Below the pieces are notes generated by a model. It saw nothing but the letters and a program-made list of their open reading frames with translations, did not search any database and was not told the DNA's origin. A DNA stretch of 64,000 bases from Sorghum bicolor (Eukaryota; Streptophyta; Magnoliopsida; Poales; Poaceae). Position 1 is the stretch's first letter. Every line of letters begins with the position of its first letter. Shown piece after piece: positions 35,228 through 46,977 of this stretch. A program made the translations under genes and the position numbers. Location: the NCBI RefSeq assembly GCF_000003195.3, contig NC_012877.2:11635106-11699105 (forward strand). The letters are read 5' to 3'.

Positions 35228-36878
35228 TGTTGGGTATTCTTAACATCATTACCAAAAGTAGACAGTTTTCTAATTCTAGTAACGGTGCCAAAAATGCCAA
35301 ACCTATCCCTCATACCACTTAAGCCAAGCTGTCATCCCAGCATGACATGAGAGACGCGGTATTGAAATATGCAATTGCTCTTCTAAATAAATAATGAATG
35401 GGATCTGCAAGCGCACAGATTAATACCGATGTAGCATTTTAACCCGGAAGTATTCCAGGTATTGTTATTTATATTTTTACCACTGGGAAGGGACTAACAA
35501 TCATCAATATTGATTACAGAATAGAATATGAGATTGAGTATCTATCATTGCATGTATAATTGAGAACATTTATCTAACTCTTTCATACAGGGATAAGTGT
35601 CACATAAAAGATATATGAAATAATGAATAGTGACAAAGATAGTTAGTCTGATCAGCATAACTTAGCCACATAATAAATATGATAAGCACCTCAATTAGAT
35701 ACTCTAGAAAGTCATTAGCATGGTATTAGAACGAACTACAAGAATATTCCCTAAGTTATTCTCAACTATATAGTCTAGCATTATCATAACTAGCGCAAGC
35801 ATACTTAGCAATCATTGCGAGACAAGACTACGCCCATGCATAGTGATATTAGCAAGGTAAATGAGAAACGTAGCAATCACTCCCCAGTAATAATATTGTT
35901 CTGCTTGCCCAACACACGAGAGGGGGACTATATAAGAATCAATGAAGCTATCACTATCACGAACTACCCCACGATCTGGCATATTGCGTACAATCGCTGA
36001 TAAATACGGTATAAGCACCACGCCTACACAATATCTATCATTTACCCATGGATCCGATGGATAAACGCTATACGATCCTAAGCATGTATATAGATCCAAT
36101 CTAACTAAGCCAAGTACATAACTATGATAAACTAAGAACAATATAATCTTGAATATAAACAAGTAGAGCAAAGTCATAAGCAATATATTGAAGTAGAACA
36201 AAGTCATATTCATAATATTGAAGAACAAATATAATTAGAAGAACAATTAGAAGCACAATTAGAGAATTACCAAGAATCCTATTGACAGATCCAGAAACCA
36301 ATCGAAGATTGACTCCTTCTAGTTCTAATCCTATGTAGCTATGCTAATCTAGATGTCTAATTGATGTGGTGGCTCTAATCTTGATCAGAGGCTTCTTCTC
36401 CCTTGAGAATAATGAATTAGGGTTGAGAGGCTCTCTCCTCCAGGGGCCAGGGGGTCTAATTTTATAGTCCCTTCAAGTGAATATGGGCCGTTGGATGAAA
36501 CCGACATAGATTGAATGGTTATCCTTGATCCTTTAGGTCGGTGGAGATCTTTCTCGAGAGAGAGTCCTGATTGGACTCAGCAGGAGGGCGGGCGCCCCAG
36601 GCAACTGGGCGGGCGCCTAGCGTTCGGCCTCCGCTTTCTTCTCGTGGCTTCTGGAGTCTTCTAGATGTAAGATAATTACGCGGCACATCAATATCTTTAT
36701 GTAATCCCGACGTGTGGGCCTTTCTTCCGTATTTCCTGATAAGCCCCTACAGAAATAGACAAACACCAAAACTCGTGGAATTCTGTCAGATAAAACCCTA
36801 AGTCTAGATGTTGATTTCATTTGGATCCTTTTCTTTGTTTATTTGATAATTAAATTTGATACTTAAGGACCGTCAACA
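35228..36878 (-). repeat. 5' LTR of F (1651 bp)
   Basis: Minus-strand TGTTGACGGTCC at 36878 to AATACCCAACA at 35228. TATA box and GGGCGCCC pair are present. The leader ORF (about 138 codons, minus) lies at 35812-36228. Confidence 0.92.
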
Positions 36879-39307
36879 GCAGGCTTGGGGTAGACAAGGA
36901 GTGGCTGAGCAAGGAGAAAAATTGTTTTGCCAAAAAGCTTACAAATAGTGCATCCTTACTTTCAAGTTTTACCCACGAATTCCTCTCCTTAAGAGGTCGA
37001 GGAGTTCGAGGATAGTCTATCTAGTTGCTTCCCATAGACAAGTCTGTAAGTTCCTAGTCCTTAATCAAAGTATTATCTATCTAACGGCCATAGCTTCATG
37101 TCACTCTGAGTCCGGGAATTGGGATCCGAACATCATGAGACATTTCCCCTTTCTCATTTTATCACTTAGTTGCATATTTATCTACGATGAGGGTCAGTGG
37201 ATTGAGTCTCCCAATCGGGGAGCAACAACGATTCGAACCGCTTAGCAATCCAGCTGGAGTTCCTAACCACCCGACATATGTAGAACCAAATCTTGCATAT
37301 ATCAACCCAAATCTAGCTCTCCCCAAATTTGACCGGGTTCGCGGCACCCGAGAGCACAGTACCCCACCATCCAGCCCATTTGCCAGGAGGGTACATGCTA
37401 CTGTCGCCATCGCTCCACACCCAGTGCGCGAGTAGCCGTTCGCGTCGAGGGATCACAAGACTGGGCTTACCGAGGGCAAGTGGCTAGTACTATAAGTTCT
37501 CAAGCCAGTGGGCCATCAACGGACCGGTCCTTAATCGACACAGTTGGAGACACTACTTTAAGACTCCATTCTTAAAGCAAGTCCACCGACCGGTCTCAAG
37601 TTGAAACATCATCGACCATAAGTGTATCCCACAACAACCCTTCAAACTTTCTTGTTTGAAAACCTATCTATTAGCAGGGCTAAGCATCACTACGCAGTTT
37701 TAAAATAAAATAGGTGCCACGGACAAGATAACAAATATCAAGGTAGTAAATGCAGCAAGTAGGTTAACCCAATTCTCAACTACCTAATGCAGCATTTTCA
37801 ATTCATAAGTGATAAAAGATTTAAAACATCCAAGTAGGGGTTAATGCATCCGGGGCTTGCCTTGGTTGCAGAGCTAAGAGGGACCCTCGGAGACTTCCCA
37901 AGCCGTGATAGGGCGGGCTAGCTTCCCCAACTCCACGCGCACCCACTCAGGCGTTCAAAACACATGGTACTCCCTCCTACACCCCTTGCCTGCGTCCACG
38001 GCGGACGGCGTCACTAACCGCGCGAGTACCGGCCGTCACAAGCAACTACAGCATCAACCACTGGGCGCACAAGGATTAGCAGCTCACCACGACTTCAACG
38101 GAGCAAGGAGCAGCAGTGGAGAGGCTCGGAACAGGTCTGGCCGCGGTGAAGCACCCACGGCGGCGCTTCGGCCGGACTTGGAGAGGAGTGACTCCGTTGA
38201 GGGCTACGATGGGCTAGAGCTTGCGCTCAGGGGCGCAAAAGGTGGCTGGGTTTGTGGCGGAGCTGCTGGTGGGTCTCCGGTACCTTGGAAGGGAGCGAGG
38301 AGGACGAATTTGGTGGCCACAGCAAGGTCGTCGGCGTCGGGTGCGAGAGAAGGAAACGAGCGCGTCGTCCGGTGGAGTGGTTTTTATTGCGAATGGAGGA
38401 GACGCCGTGCCTCCACGTCGGCTGGCGACATAGGCAGGCAAGCAGCTACGTGCCCTCACGCACGCACGCGGCGCTGCGCGCGCGGCGGCCACGCTGGACA
38501 GGGGCGCCGTGATCCCTATCGGGTCACTGTAGCCATCCATATCCTCCCCCTTTCTGTCTTTTTGCGAAATTCGACCAAAATTTGAACTAAAGTCCAAAAT
38601 CTGTTAAAACAAAAGTTGTGCAGAATTTTACAAGCTACAAAACATATTTTGGTGTTCAAAACTGATTCTAAGTGGAAAATGGTGAATTTGTCAAAACAGT
38701 TTGAATTTCAAATCTCAAATTGGGGAAATTCCAATTTTAAATTTGACCACAACAGAAATTCCAAAATTACTTTTGATTTTCCATAACAACTTGAAAAATT
38801 CACAACATGAAAGTTGTTCAACATTTTGAGATCTACAACTTTCATGTTGGTCACTTTTCAAGATTCCAAATAGATTTTGAATTGGGGATTCAAATTGGAA
38901 AGGGGGACACTTTCTAGAAATCTGTATTTTCAAAATTACTTTGAATTTTGTATTGAAACTTCAAAAACTCAAATCACCAAAGTTGTACATCTTGACAAGA
39001 TCTACAACTTTACTTTTGAACTCAACCTCAAATTTTGCTTAGTTTTTAAATTGCACCAAAGGGGGTAGATCTAGGGTTTTAAAATCACGGTTTTCCCCCC
39101 TATTTTCTCGGAAACCTTCCACCCTAGGAATTCCACAAACACACTAGCTTCAATACACCTTGGAAACACACTTTAATCCCCTAAGCACAAGCAATCAAAA
39201 TAAACTTGTTTTAATTTGATGCATCAAGTGGTGCTTAATCAATATGCGATGCAATGCTCATGATGACATGATCCAGTTTTAACAACTGTAACATCGAGGA
39301 TGTTACA
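36879..39307 (-). repeat. E2: LTR of a Tekay-like gypsy element, minus strand
   Basis: Minus-strand start at 39307 is TGTAACATCCTCGATGTTACAG, containing the 9-bp inverted pair TGTAACATC/GATGTTACA. 36882-37900 matches E1; 37905-38600 is a GC-rich block not present in E1; 38600-39280 is AT-rich. No convincing gene. It cuts H inside RT at 39308 and is itself cut at 36879 by F. Family assignment is from memory. Confidence 0.5.
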
Positions 39308-39312
39308 GTAAC

Positions 39313-39796
39313 ATGATGGCTAATGAGTTTGAGATGTCAATGATTGGAGAGCTAAGTTACTTCCTTGGTCTTCAAATCAAGCAATTGAAGAATGACACAT
39401 TTGTGAGTCAAGGCAAGTACATAAAACACATGCTCAAGAAGTTTGGAATGGATGATGCAAAGGCAATTAGCACTCCAATGGGAACAAATAGAAGCCTAGT
39501 TAGTGATACAAGTGGAAATATGGTGGATCAAAAGTTCTATCGGTCTATGATTGGAAGCCTACTCTATGTGACCGCATCAAGACTGGATGTCATGTTTAGT
39601 GTATGCATGTGTGCAAGATTCCAAGCCTCACCAAGAGAAAGTCATTTGAAAGCAACAAAGAGAATATTGAGGTACTTGAAGCATACACAAAATGTTGGTT
39701 TGTGGTATCCTAAAGGTGCAAAGTTTGAACTTGTTGGATATTCCAACTCGGACTATACGGGATGAAAAGTTGAAAGAAGAAGCACATCGGGCACAT
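39313..39796 (+). pseudogene. Copia RT end and RNase H start of H
   Basis: Reads FEMSMIGELSYFLGLQIKQ, STPMGTN, QKFYRSMIGSLLYV, HLKATKRILRYLKHT, then the RNase H start (YSNSDYTG). A TGA at 39763-39765 replaces the Cys usually following YAG. It ends at the CACAT target site of I. Confidence 0.85.
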
Positions 39797-40218
39797 TGTT
39801 GACGGTCCTTAATGCTCACATTTAACCGTCAACTAATCATGGAAAAGGACTTATATGCAGTCAACATCTAGACTTAGGGTTTTATCTGACAGAATTTTAT
39901 GAGTTTTGGTGTTTGTCTATTTCTGCAGGGGGTTATCAGGAAATATGGAGGAAAGGCCCACACATCGGGTTTACATAGAGATATTAACGTGCCGCGCAAT
40001 TGTCTATCATCTAGAAGACTCCAGAAGCCACAGGAACGAACGGGAGGCCGAGCGGGCCCGGAGGCAGGGCGCCCGCCCTACCCCCCTGGGCGCCCGCCCT
40101 CCTCTGCTGGCCAATCAGCACGAGTCTCGAGGATTATGCCCAACCGACTCTAAGGATCGAGGAAAATCACACGATGAAGGTCGGTTTGATCGGATGGTGG
40201 AGAATAACGTGGAAATTC

Positions 40219-40289
40219 CTTGGGAGCTACTCTTCCTAGATTTCTTGGGGGCTACTCTTCCTAGATTTCTTGGGGGCTACTCTTCCTGG
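40219..40289 (+). repeat. 25-bp direct repeats before the TATA box
   Basis: 2.8 copies of CTTGGGGGCTACTCTTCCT plus AGATTT, directly upstream of the TATA box; also in the 3' LTR (about 47400-47470). A possible enhancer-like array. Confidence 0.75.
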
Positions 40290-40291
40290 AC

Positions 40292-40299
40292 TATATAAG
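40292..40299 (+). promoter_or_regulatory. TATA box of the I LTR
   Basis: TATATAAG in GGACTATATAAGCAGACC; the 3' LTR copy is at 47474-47481. The surrounding bases match the A-family TATA region. Confidence 0.6.
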
Positions 40300-40385
40300 C
40301 AGACCCCCACCAGCCCCTGGAGGTATACCTCTTCTACAGAATCAAAGTTAGGGTTTCAATTCTTCATGCAAGTAGAGAGGATCCC

Positions 40386-40486
40386 TCTAGTTCTTCTAGT
40401 TCTACCTCTAGTTCATCTAGATCTAGTTCTAGTTCATCTAGTTCTAGTTCTAGTTCATCTAGTTCTAGTTCTAGTTAGTTCTAGTT
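40386..40486 (+). repeat. CTAGTT-type microsatellite in the I leader
   Basis: Irregular run of TCTAGTTC units in the transcribed leader; the 3' LTR copy at about 47566-47665 differs by one base. Confidence 0.75.
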
Positions 40487-41159
40487 GTAATCTAGAAAAT
40501 AGGGAGAGAGAAGAGGAGAGCGGAGGAGGAGGAGCCGGATCTGTCGGATCTTCCTCAACATTGTACTTTTGCAGCAACTGGTTCATTCTTCATCGTTCTC
40601 CAGGTTCTTCAATTCATAATCCTGAGTTCTTTAATTACTTTTATTTACATTCAAGTTATTTATTGGATTCCCGCTTGCATCAAGTGCTCTAATCTTTGCA
40701 ACATTAGAGTAGTAATTAATAGATTAGACGTGGTGTTTAGTCTTGCAATTACCTGGAATTGCACCCAATCCTGCGGATTGTTGTGGTAGCCCTAGGGTAG
40801 TGACAGCCCTAACGGTCGACGTATTCCACCTCGTTCAGATCGGTGTTTGTAGGACCGTAGTCAGAGCTTCCTAGCCCCCTTCTCATCTCTTTCTGTGGTT
40901 AGTGTTCTGATGTCCCGATATAGATAATCTTGAAGTAATTCTTGATTCTTAGATCAACTAGAGAACTCTCAGGAAACTTCCTCTCTTCCCACCAAAAATA
41001 ATTATATAGTTATCCTTGGGCGATCTTGGATCTTAATTAGTACACTCACGTTCCCTGTGGAAAATCGATACTCTGGAATACTTCCGGGTGAAGGCTACAT
41101 CGGTATCCGTGCGCTTGCGGATTTTTTCTGTTTGCGTTTAAAATACCCAACAAGCTTTC

Positions 41160-41176
41160 TGGCGCCGTTGCCGGGG
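41160..41176 (+). other. Primer binding site of I, tRNA-Asp
   Basis: TGGCGCCGTTGCCGGGG, identical to A, B and F, 7 bp after the LTR end. Confidence 0.9.
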
Positions 41177-41265
41177 AACGGTAGCTGTGCTAGTTTCGAA
41201 CCAAGTAGTCCGTGTATCTTTTCCTTTCTTTTACCACACTCACCTTACCATTTTCACCACATCAC

Positions 41266-44200
41266 ATGGATTTCACTCCTATCTATAAATTCTTTGCTCC
41301 AAAGGGCGAGTTATTAGAGCCACCACCGTCATCACATCCAATTCTTACAGATGGCTACGACCTCGGCCCTGATCTAATAGCCATGATTCAGGAGCAACCC
41401 TTCTCTAGGAAAGTAGATGAAGATCCATACACCCACCTTAGAGAATTCGAGCAGTTGTGTTCTTGCCGATCTATTTCTGGCATGACACAAGAAACCCTTA
41501 AATGGAAATTATTTCCGTTCTCCCTTTTGGGAAGAGCAAAAAAGTGGTATGCTCATTCTATAGGAGGCGTTAATGGAAGTTGGGATGAACTTCGAGACAA
41601 CTTTTGTCTCGCTTTCTTCCCACTGTTTCGAATTGCTGACCTTAGAATTGAAATTCTTACATTCAAACAAAGAGAGAAGGAAACTTTAGGAGCAGCTTGG
41701 GCTAGGTTCACAAGCCTTACCAATTCCGGTCCAAACCTTTCCCTGCCTGACCATGTACTGTACTACCACTTTTATTGTGGTCTAAGCAAGGAGGCTGCTC
41801 TTCACCTCGACATTGCTTCAGGAGGCTCATTCACACACAAACTCACAGATGAGGGGAGAGCTATCCTAGAAAGAATTCTTGAAAATACACCTTACATAGG
41901 CATTTATGATGAGTTTCCCGAAGGAGAAAAAGAAGTCGAGCCTGATCCTAAACCAAAAGATGAGGAACTTGCAACCGAGTTAGAAATTCCACCTGACCCA
42001 TCCATTAATTTGGTTGTAGAGAAGCCTCCTGATAAAGGAATGCAAAACCAACTAAGGGATGATGAACCACCACCTTTAGAGCATCCCTTTGAATTCGAGG
42101 AAGATCTTTTTGAAGATTATGGAAACACCTCAAATTTTCCTATCCAAACACGACCTTTAGCAAGGACCACTCAATCCATTCTAAGAGTAGAATCTGTTGA
42201 CATAGCACACATCAAAAGCCTTTCGTCTATTCTGAGTTATGAATGGCTAACAGAAGCTGAGCTGTCTCCTGAGGTATCTCGGATCATCACTCCTTCAACC
42301 ATTCTTCTGTGCCAAATTAGAGGGTCCCATAGGAAGGTCCACTACAATCCATATATTGGGATAAATGTTATTTCCAAGGAGTTAGCTGACACTCTTTATC
42401 CCAACGAGTCCATAACCTCATCTCAAAAACTTTTACAAAGTCCATCTAGATTAATTCTAGAAAGCCATGGGGTATTAAGGGCAGTTCCTGTTAGAATCGA
42501 GGACTCTGGAATATGTCTAGATTTTCACATATTTAATATACCAGAGATTCCTCTCTTGATTGGTAGACCAATCATAAAACTTCTACATGAACAACCACAA
42601 CGAGGTCATTTAGACTTCAAGGTTGGGAATTCCACTATTGTTGTTCCTCTTGCTAGATCAATTAACACGATAGTGGAACCCAAACTTGAACCAGATCCTA
42701 TCGAGGAGATCTTAATGCTGACTCAAGAGGAGATGGCCCAACCATTCTTTAATCATGAACACTTTGTTCAAGAAGAAGAAGATTTGGTAGAACCCGTTGA
42801 GCTAGACAAAAATGAACAATCTTCACCTCCTTCAATAGAGTTAAAACCTCTTCCTTTTGGCCTTAGATATGTCTTTTTGCACAACAACCCAAAAACTCCA
42901 GTAATTATCAGTGACAAGCTTTCCGATTATGAAACACAACAACTTGTCATTGTTCTTGAAAGACATAGATCAGCATTTGGCTACTCTCTCGAGGATCTCA
43001 CGGGCATTAGTCCCATTCTCTGTACTCATCGTATCCCTATTGATCCCAATTCTACACCTTCAAGGGAGCCACAACGAAGACTTAACAATGCTATGCGAGA
43101 GGTTGTTAAGAAAGAGGTCCTCAAACTCTATCGTGCTGGGATTATTTATCCTGTGCCACATAGTGAGTGGGTTAGCCCTGTCCAAGTAGTACCAAAGAAA
43201 GGAGGAATGACGATTATTAGGAATGAGAAAAATGAACTCATCCCTCAATGAATTGTCACTGGGTGGCGTATGTGTATTGACTATCGAAAACTCAATAAGG
43301 CTACAAAGAAAGATCACTTTTCGTTACCCTTCATTGATGAAATGTTGGAATGGCTTGCAAACCACTCTTTCTTTTGTTTCCTTGATGGTTATTCTGGATA
43401 TCACCAAATCCCAATCCACCCAGATGACCAAGAAAAGACTACCTTTACATGCCCGTATGGAACTTATGCATACCGACGAATGTCGTTCGGATTGTGCAAT
43501 GCTCCAGCTTCTTTCCAACGGTGCATGATGTCTATTTTCTCGGACATGATTGAGAAGATCATGGAGGTTTTCATGGATGATTTTACCGTCTATGGCAAAA
43601 CCTTCGATCATTGTTTGGAGAATTTAGATAGAGTCTTGCAGCGATGTGAAGAAAAACACTTAATCCTGAACTGGGAGAAATGCCATTTTATGGTTCAGGA
43701 AGGAATAGTGCTAGGACATAATGTGTCCGAACGTGGTATAGAGGTGGACAAAGCAAAGATTGAAGTTATTGAAAAACTTCCACCTCCCACGAATGTGAAA
43801 GGAATCCGTAGCTTTTTGGGACATGCAGGGTTCTATAGACGCTTTATCAAGAACTTCTCTCAAATTGCTAGACCCCTAACTAGTCTCCTAGCTAAGGATG
43901 CACCTTTCATCTTTAGTGATGAGTGTCATGAATCTTTTCAAACTGTTAAGAAAGCACTCATCTCAGCCCCAATCATCCAACCACCTGATTGGAATCTTCC
44001 TTTTGAGATCATGTGTGATCCTAGCGATTTTGCGGTTGGTGCCGTTTTAGGACAAACCAAGGATAAAAAGCATTATGCCATATCCTACGCTAGCAAAACC
44101 TTGTCTGGACCACAGCTCAATTACACTACAACTGAAAAAGAGCTTTTGGCTGTTGTCTTTGCTATAGACAAGTTTAGATCTTACTTAGTGGGGGCAAAGA

Positions 44201-45732
44201 TAATCATCTATTCAGACCATGCTGCTCTCAAGTACCTCCTCACTAAGAAAGATGCTAAGCCTCGTCTAATTCGGTGGATTCTTCTACTCCAAGACTTTGA
44301 CATAGAAATCCGAGATAGGAAGGGAGTTGAGAATTCTGTAGCCGACCACTTATCTAGGCTTCAATATAAGGAAACACATGATGAGCTTCCCATAAATGAC
44401 TACCTAAGGGATGACACCCTACTTAAGATAACACATGCAGATCCATGGTACGCAGACATCGTAAACTTTATAGTAAAAGGCTATGTCCCACCTGGTGCAA
44501 ACAAAAGGAAGTTGCTTCACGATAGTCGTTTCCACCTTTGGGATGAGCCATATCTTTTCCGAGTCTGCGCTGATGGACTCTTGAGAAGGTGTGTTCCTAG
44601 GGCTGAGGCTACTCTAATTATGGAAAGATGCCATGCCTCGCCATATGGAGGACACTATGGAGCATTTCAGACACATGCTAAAATTTGGCAAAGTGGTTTT
44701 TTCTGGCCAACGATGTATGAAGATACAAAGGACTTTGTCAGGAGATGCCACCGGTGTCAAAAACATGGGAATATTAACTCACGAAATGAAATGCCTCTCA
44801 CAAATAATCTTCAAGTAGAACTTTTCGATGTTTGGGGCATTGATTTCATGGGGCCATTCCCTATGTCTGGGAATTGCGAGTATATCTTAGTAGCTATGGA
44901 CTACGTGTCCAAATGGGTAGAAGCTCTACCTTGTCGATCAGCTGATTCAAAACATGCCAAGAGAATGTTCCATGAAGTAATCTTTCCTCGCTTTGGTATA
45001 CCCCGGATAGTTATAAGCGATGGAGGTTCCCACTTCATCGACAAAATCTTCCGGAAGTACCTAGCCGATCATGGAGTTCGACACAACGTCGCAACACCAT
45101 ACCATCCTCAGACTAGCGGTCAAGCCGAAACATCTAACAAACAAATCAAAAATATTTTACAAAAGACCGTAGATGAGATGGGTAAGGGGTGGAAGGACAA
45201 ACTTCCTGATGCACTTTGGGCATATAGAACTGCATTCAAAACACCCATAGGAATGTCACCTTATCAACTTGTATATGGAAAAACTTGTCATTTGCCTGTG
45301 GAAGTGGAGTTTAAGGCTCATTGGGCACTCAAGAAATGGAACATGGATCTCCACCTCGCTAGCGAGAATTGTCTGATGCAACTATCTGAGCTAGAAGAAT
45401 GGAGAGAGAAAGCCTACCACAATTCAAGGATCTATAAAGAGAGAACGAAACGATGGCATGATAAGAGAATCAAGCACAAGGAGTTTAAGCCTGGAGATAA
45501 GGTTCTGCTATTCAATTCAAGAGTAAAGCTCTTTGGGCATGGTAAGCTACGAAGTAAGTGGGATGGACCATACAAGGTTATTGACACTTCAACTCATGGA
45601 GCCATTACCATCCAAGATGACATAGGTAACACTTTTAAGGTAAATGGTCAACGCTTGAAAATCTATCTCGAGCCACAAAACAACCTGGTAGAGGAACTTG
45701 ATGTGATTGAGTTCATAGAATTCTCATATTAA
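41266..45732 (+). pseudogene. Gag-Pol of I, 1488 codons, one in-frame TGA
   Basis: The ATG at 41266 (MDFTPIYKFF) is the first in the frame after the leader. Gag core is about residues 30-210, homologous to A-type Gag (KLFPFSLLGRAKKWY) but with no CCHC knuckle. The protease-like region near 345-445 has Y363-I-G where retropepsins have D-[ST]-G, yet keeps LLIGRPI. RT is from about 590-850 with FMDD at 769-772. RNase H follows with [27 protein letters not shown]. Integrase has an HHCC zinc site (HYGAFQTH...CHRCQ) and D1193, D1252, E1288 with the usual 35-residue gap. The C-terminus has a KWDGPYKV (GPY/F-type) motif. The only break is TGA at 43249-43251, just before [12 protein letters not shown], probably from CGA. 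Otherwise full length. Confidence 0.92.
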
Positions 45733-46977
45733 GCTCTCATAAGCTCTAGACAATTATCTAACCCTTAACATGCTCCACAAGTTTTGTTGTCTATTTGGGT
45801 TGTGCAGGATTTTGAGGCTTAAGAAGAGTGAGACCGAACATGCAAGACACAAGAGTGAACGACTATGTCAACATCCAGCTTGGGGGAGGCACCCCCACGT
45901 GTATCTAGATAAGTATTACTTTTCTTTCTTGGTTTTATTTACTAGTATTCGGAAATAAAAAAATGCATAACCATGAAACCAAACAAAGTTTTTCTTTTGA
46001 GTAATATACAATAGTTTTGTGTAATCCTAAGTTTTAAATAAAATAAAAAGAAAGTTTGATTCATGTCTAGGTAATTGACAAACATGATATGAGCAGGTCT
46101 GAGCTACTATTTAACTTGTTCCAAGTTTTGCTAGAGTTCTGGAGATTTTATCTTTTGAAAATCTAAAAAAAAATCATAAAAATATATATATATATATGAC
46201 ATCATAATACCTAGAGTCTTATAAGATATAAATATTAAAACTGTGGGCACTTGCTTTGTTCAAGCCATTGTTAATTCTTGTAGTTTTGGTTGAGAGAATT
46301 ATCATGCTCCCAAGATCAAGATCTTTTTGTTTTAAAAACATAAAAGATTCACTCTTCCGAAGTATTATTGCGTTAGAGGCATGGGACTATGCAAAAATTT
46401 GATTCGAAAAAAAAGAGTGAGACGAGAGGTAAAAATGGACAAGTGTCCGAAGTAGAATTAGGGGTACAAAGATACCCACCTGAGTGGAAAAAATGGACAT
46501 GTGTCCGACAGTAGAATTAGGGGTACTTGCTGCCCACTTGAAAAAAAAGAAGAGACTGAAAAAAAAAGAAAAAAAAATGATAGCCCATGGTCCCTCTAAT
46601 AAGCAATATGCCAGTAAGAGATGACAAACTTTTCAAAAAGGTCAAAGGTCTTGATCTAGGAGTATGACATTCCTCTCCCTTGCTCCGAGTTTTGACATAG
46701 CAAAATGCAAAGTAAGTATGCTAAAACTTTTAAAGCTCTACTTATATATCTTTTGAGAAGAAGGCAAATGCCTCAGTTTTATTTTGCAGACTTATAAAAA
46801 ACTCCAGAACAAAGGTAAGACAGAAGAACTTGAGACATAGTGCTTGACTTGATCGTTCTGTTTTTCAATCACTTAAGACCTTAAAAACCCTGTAGTAAGA
46901 GGCATAAAAGCAACCCCTATTTTCTTATTGATTTTAGCTTTGCTCAGGGACGACCAAAGGTTAAGCTTGGGGGAGCT
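45733..46977 (+). other. 3' noncoding region of I with conserved cis motifs
   Basis: Internal PPT-like hairpin 45877-45917 (AGCTTGGGGGAGGCACCCCC, then TATCTAGATA). Palindromes GGACAAGTGTCC at 46438-46449 and GGACATGTGTCC at 46496-46507. AGGGAC-loop hairpin 46938-46959. PPT AAGCTTGGGGGAG at 46963-46977. No ORF. Confidence 0.75.

Larger units (their letters stand above)
19637..36878 (-). mobile_element. Gypsy-like element F, A family, minus strand, split by G
   Basis: On the minus strand: 5' LTR 36878-35228, PBS, gag N-terminus, insertion G, gag C-terminus and proteases, noncoding region, PPT, and a 3' LTR cut at 19637. The right flank is GCAGG. The left TSD is lost at the inverted-repeat junction. 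Net element length without G is about 7.5 kb. Confidence 0.9.
39797..41152 (+). repeat. 5' LTR of I (1356 bp)
   Basis: TGTTGACGGTCC...ATACCCAACA. The first 300 bp or so are homologous to the A-family LTR; the middle and 3' parts differ. GGGCGCCC pair at 40067 and 40088. Confidence 0.95.

Noticed and set aside
37905..38597. Long open frames on both strands in a GC-rich block (226 codons plus, 127 codons minus)
   Set aside because: Both strands are open because of base composition. There is no recognisable domain, and the block lies inside a repeat (E2).
16987..39307. E1 and E2 as the two LTRs of one element
   Set aside because: They match only over about 0.9-1 kb. Their upstream parts (AT-rich in E1, GC-rich in E2) are unrelated, so they are likely different copies or subfamilies.
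41057..41317. Short ORF across the LTR-PBS junction of I
   Set aside because: It overlaps the PBS and the gag start in another frame; no homology to known proteins recognised.
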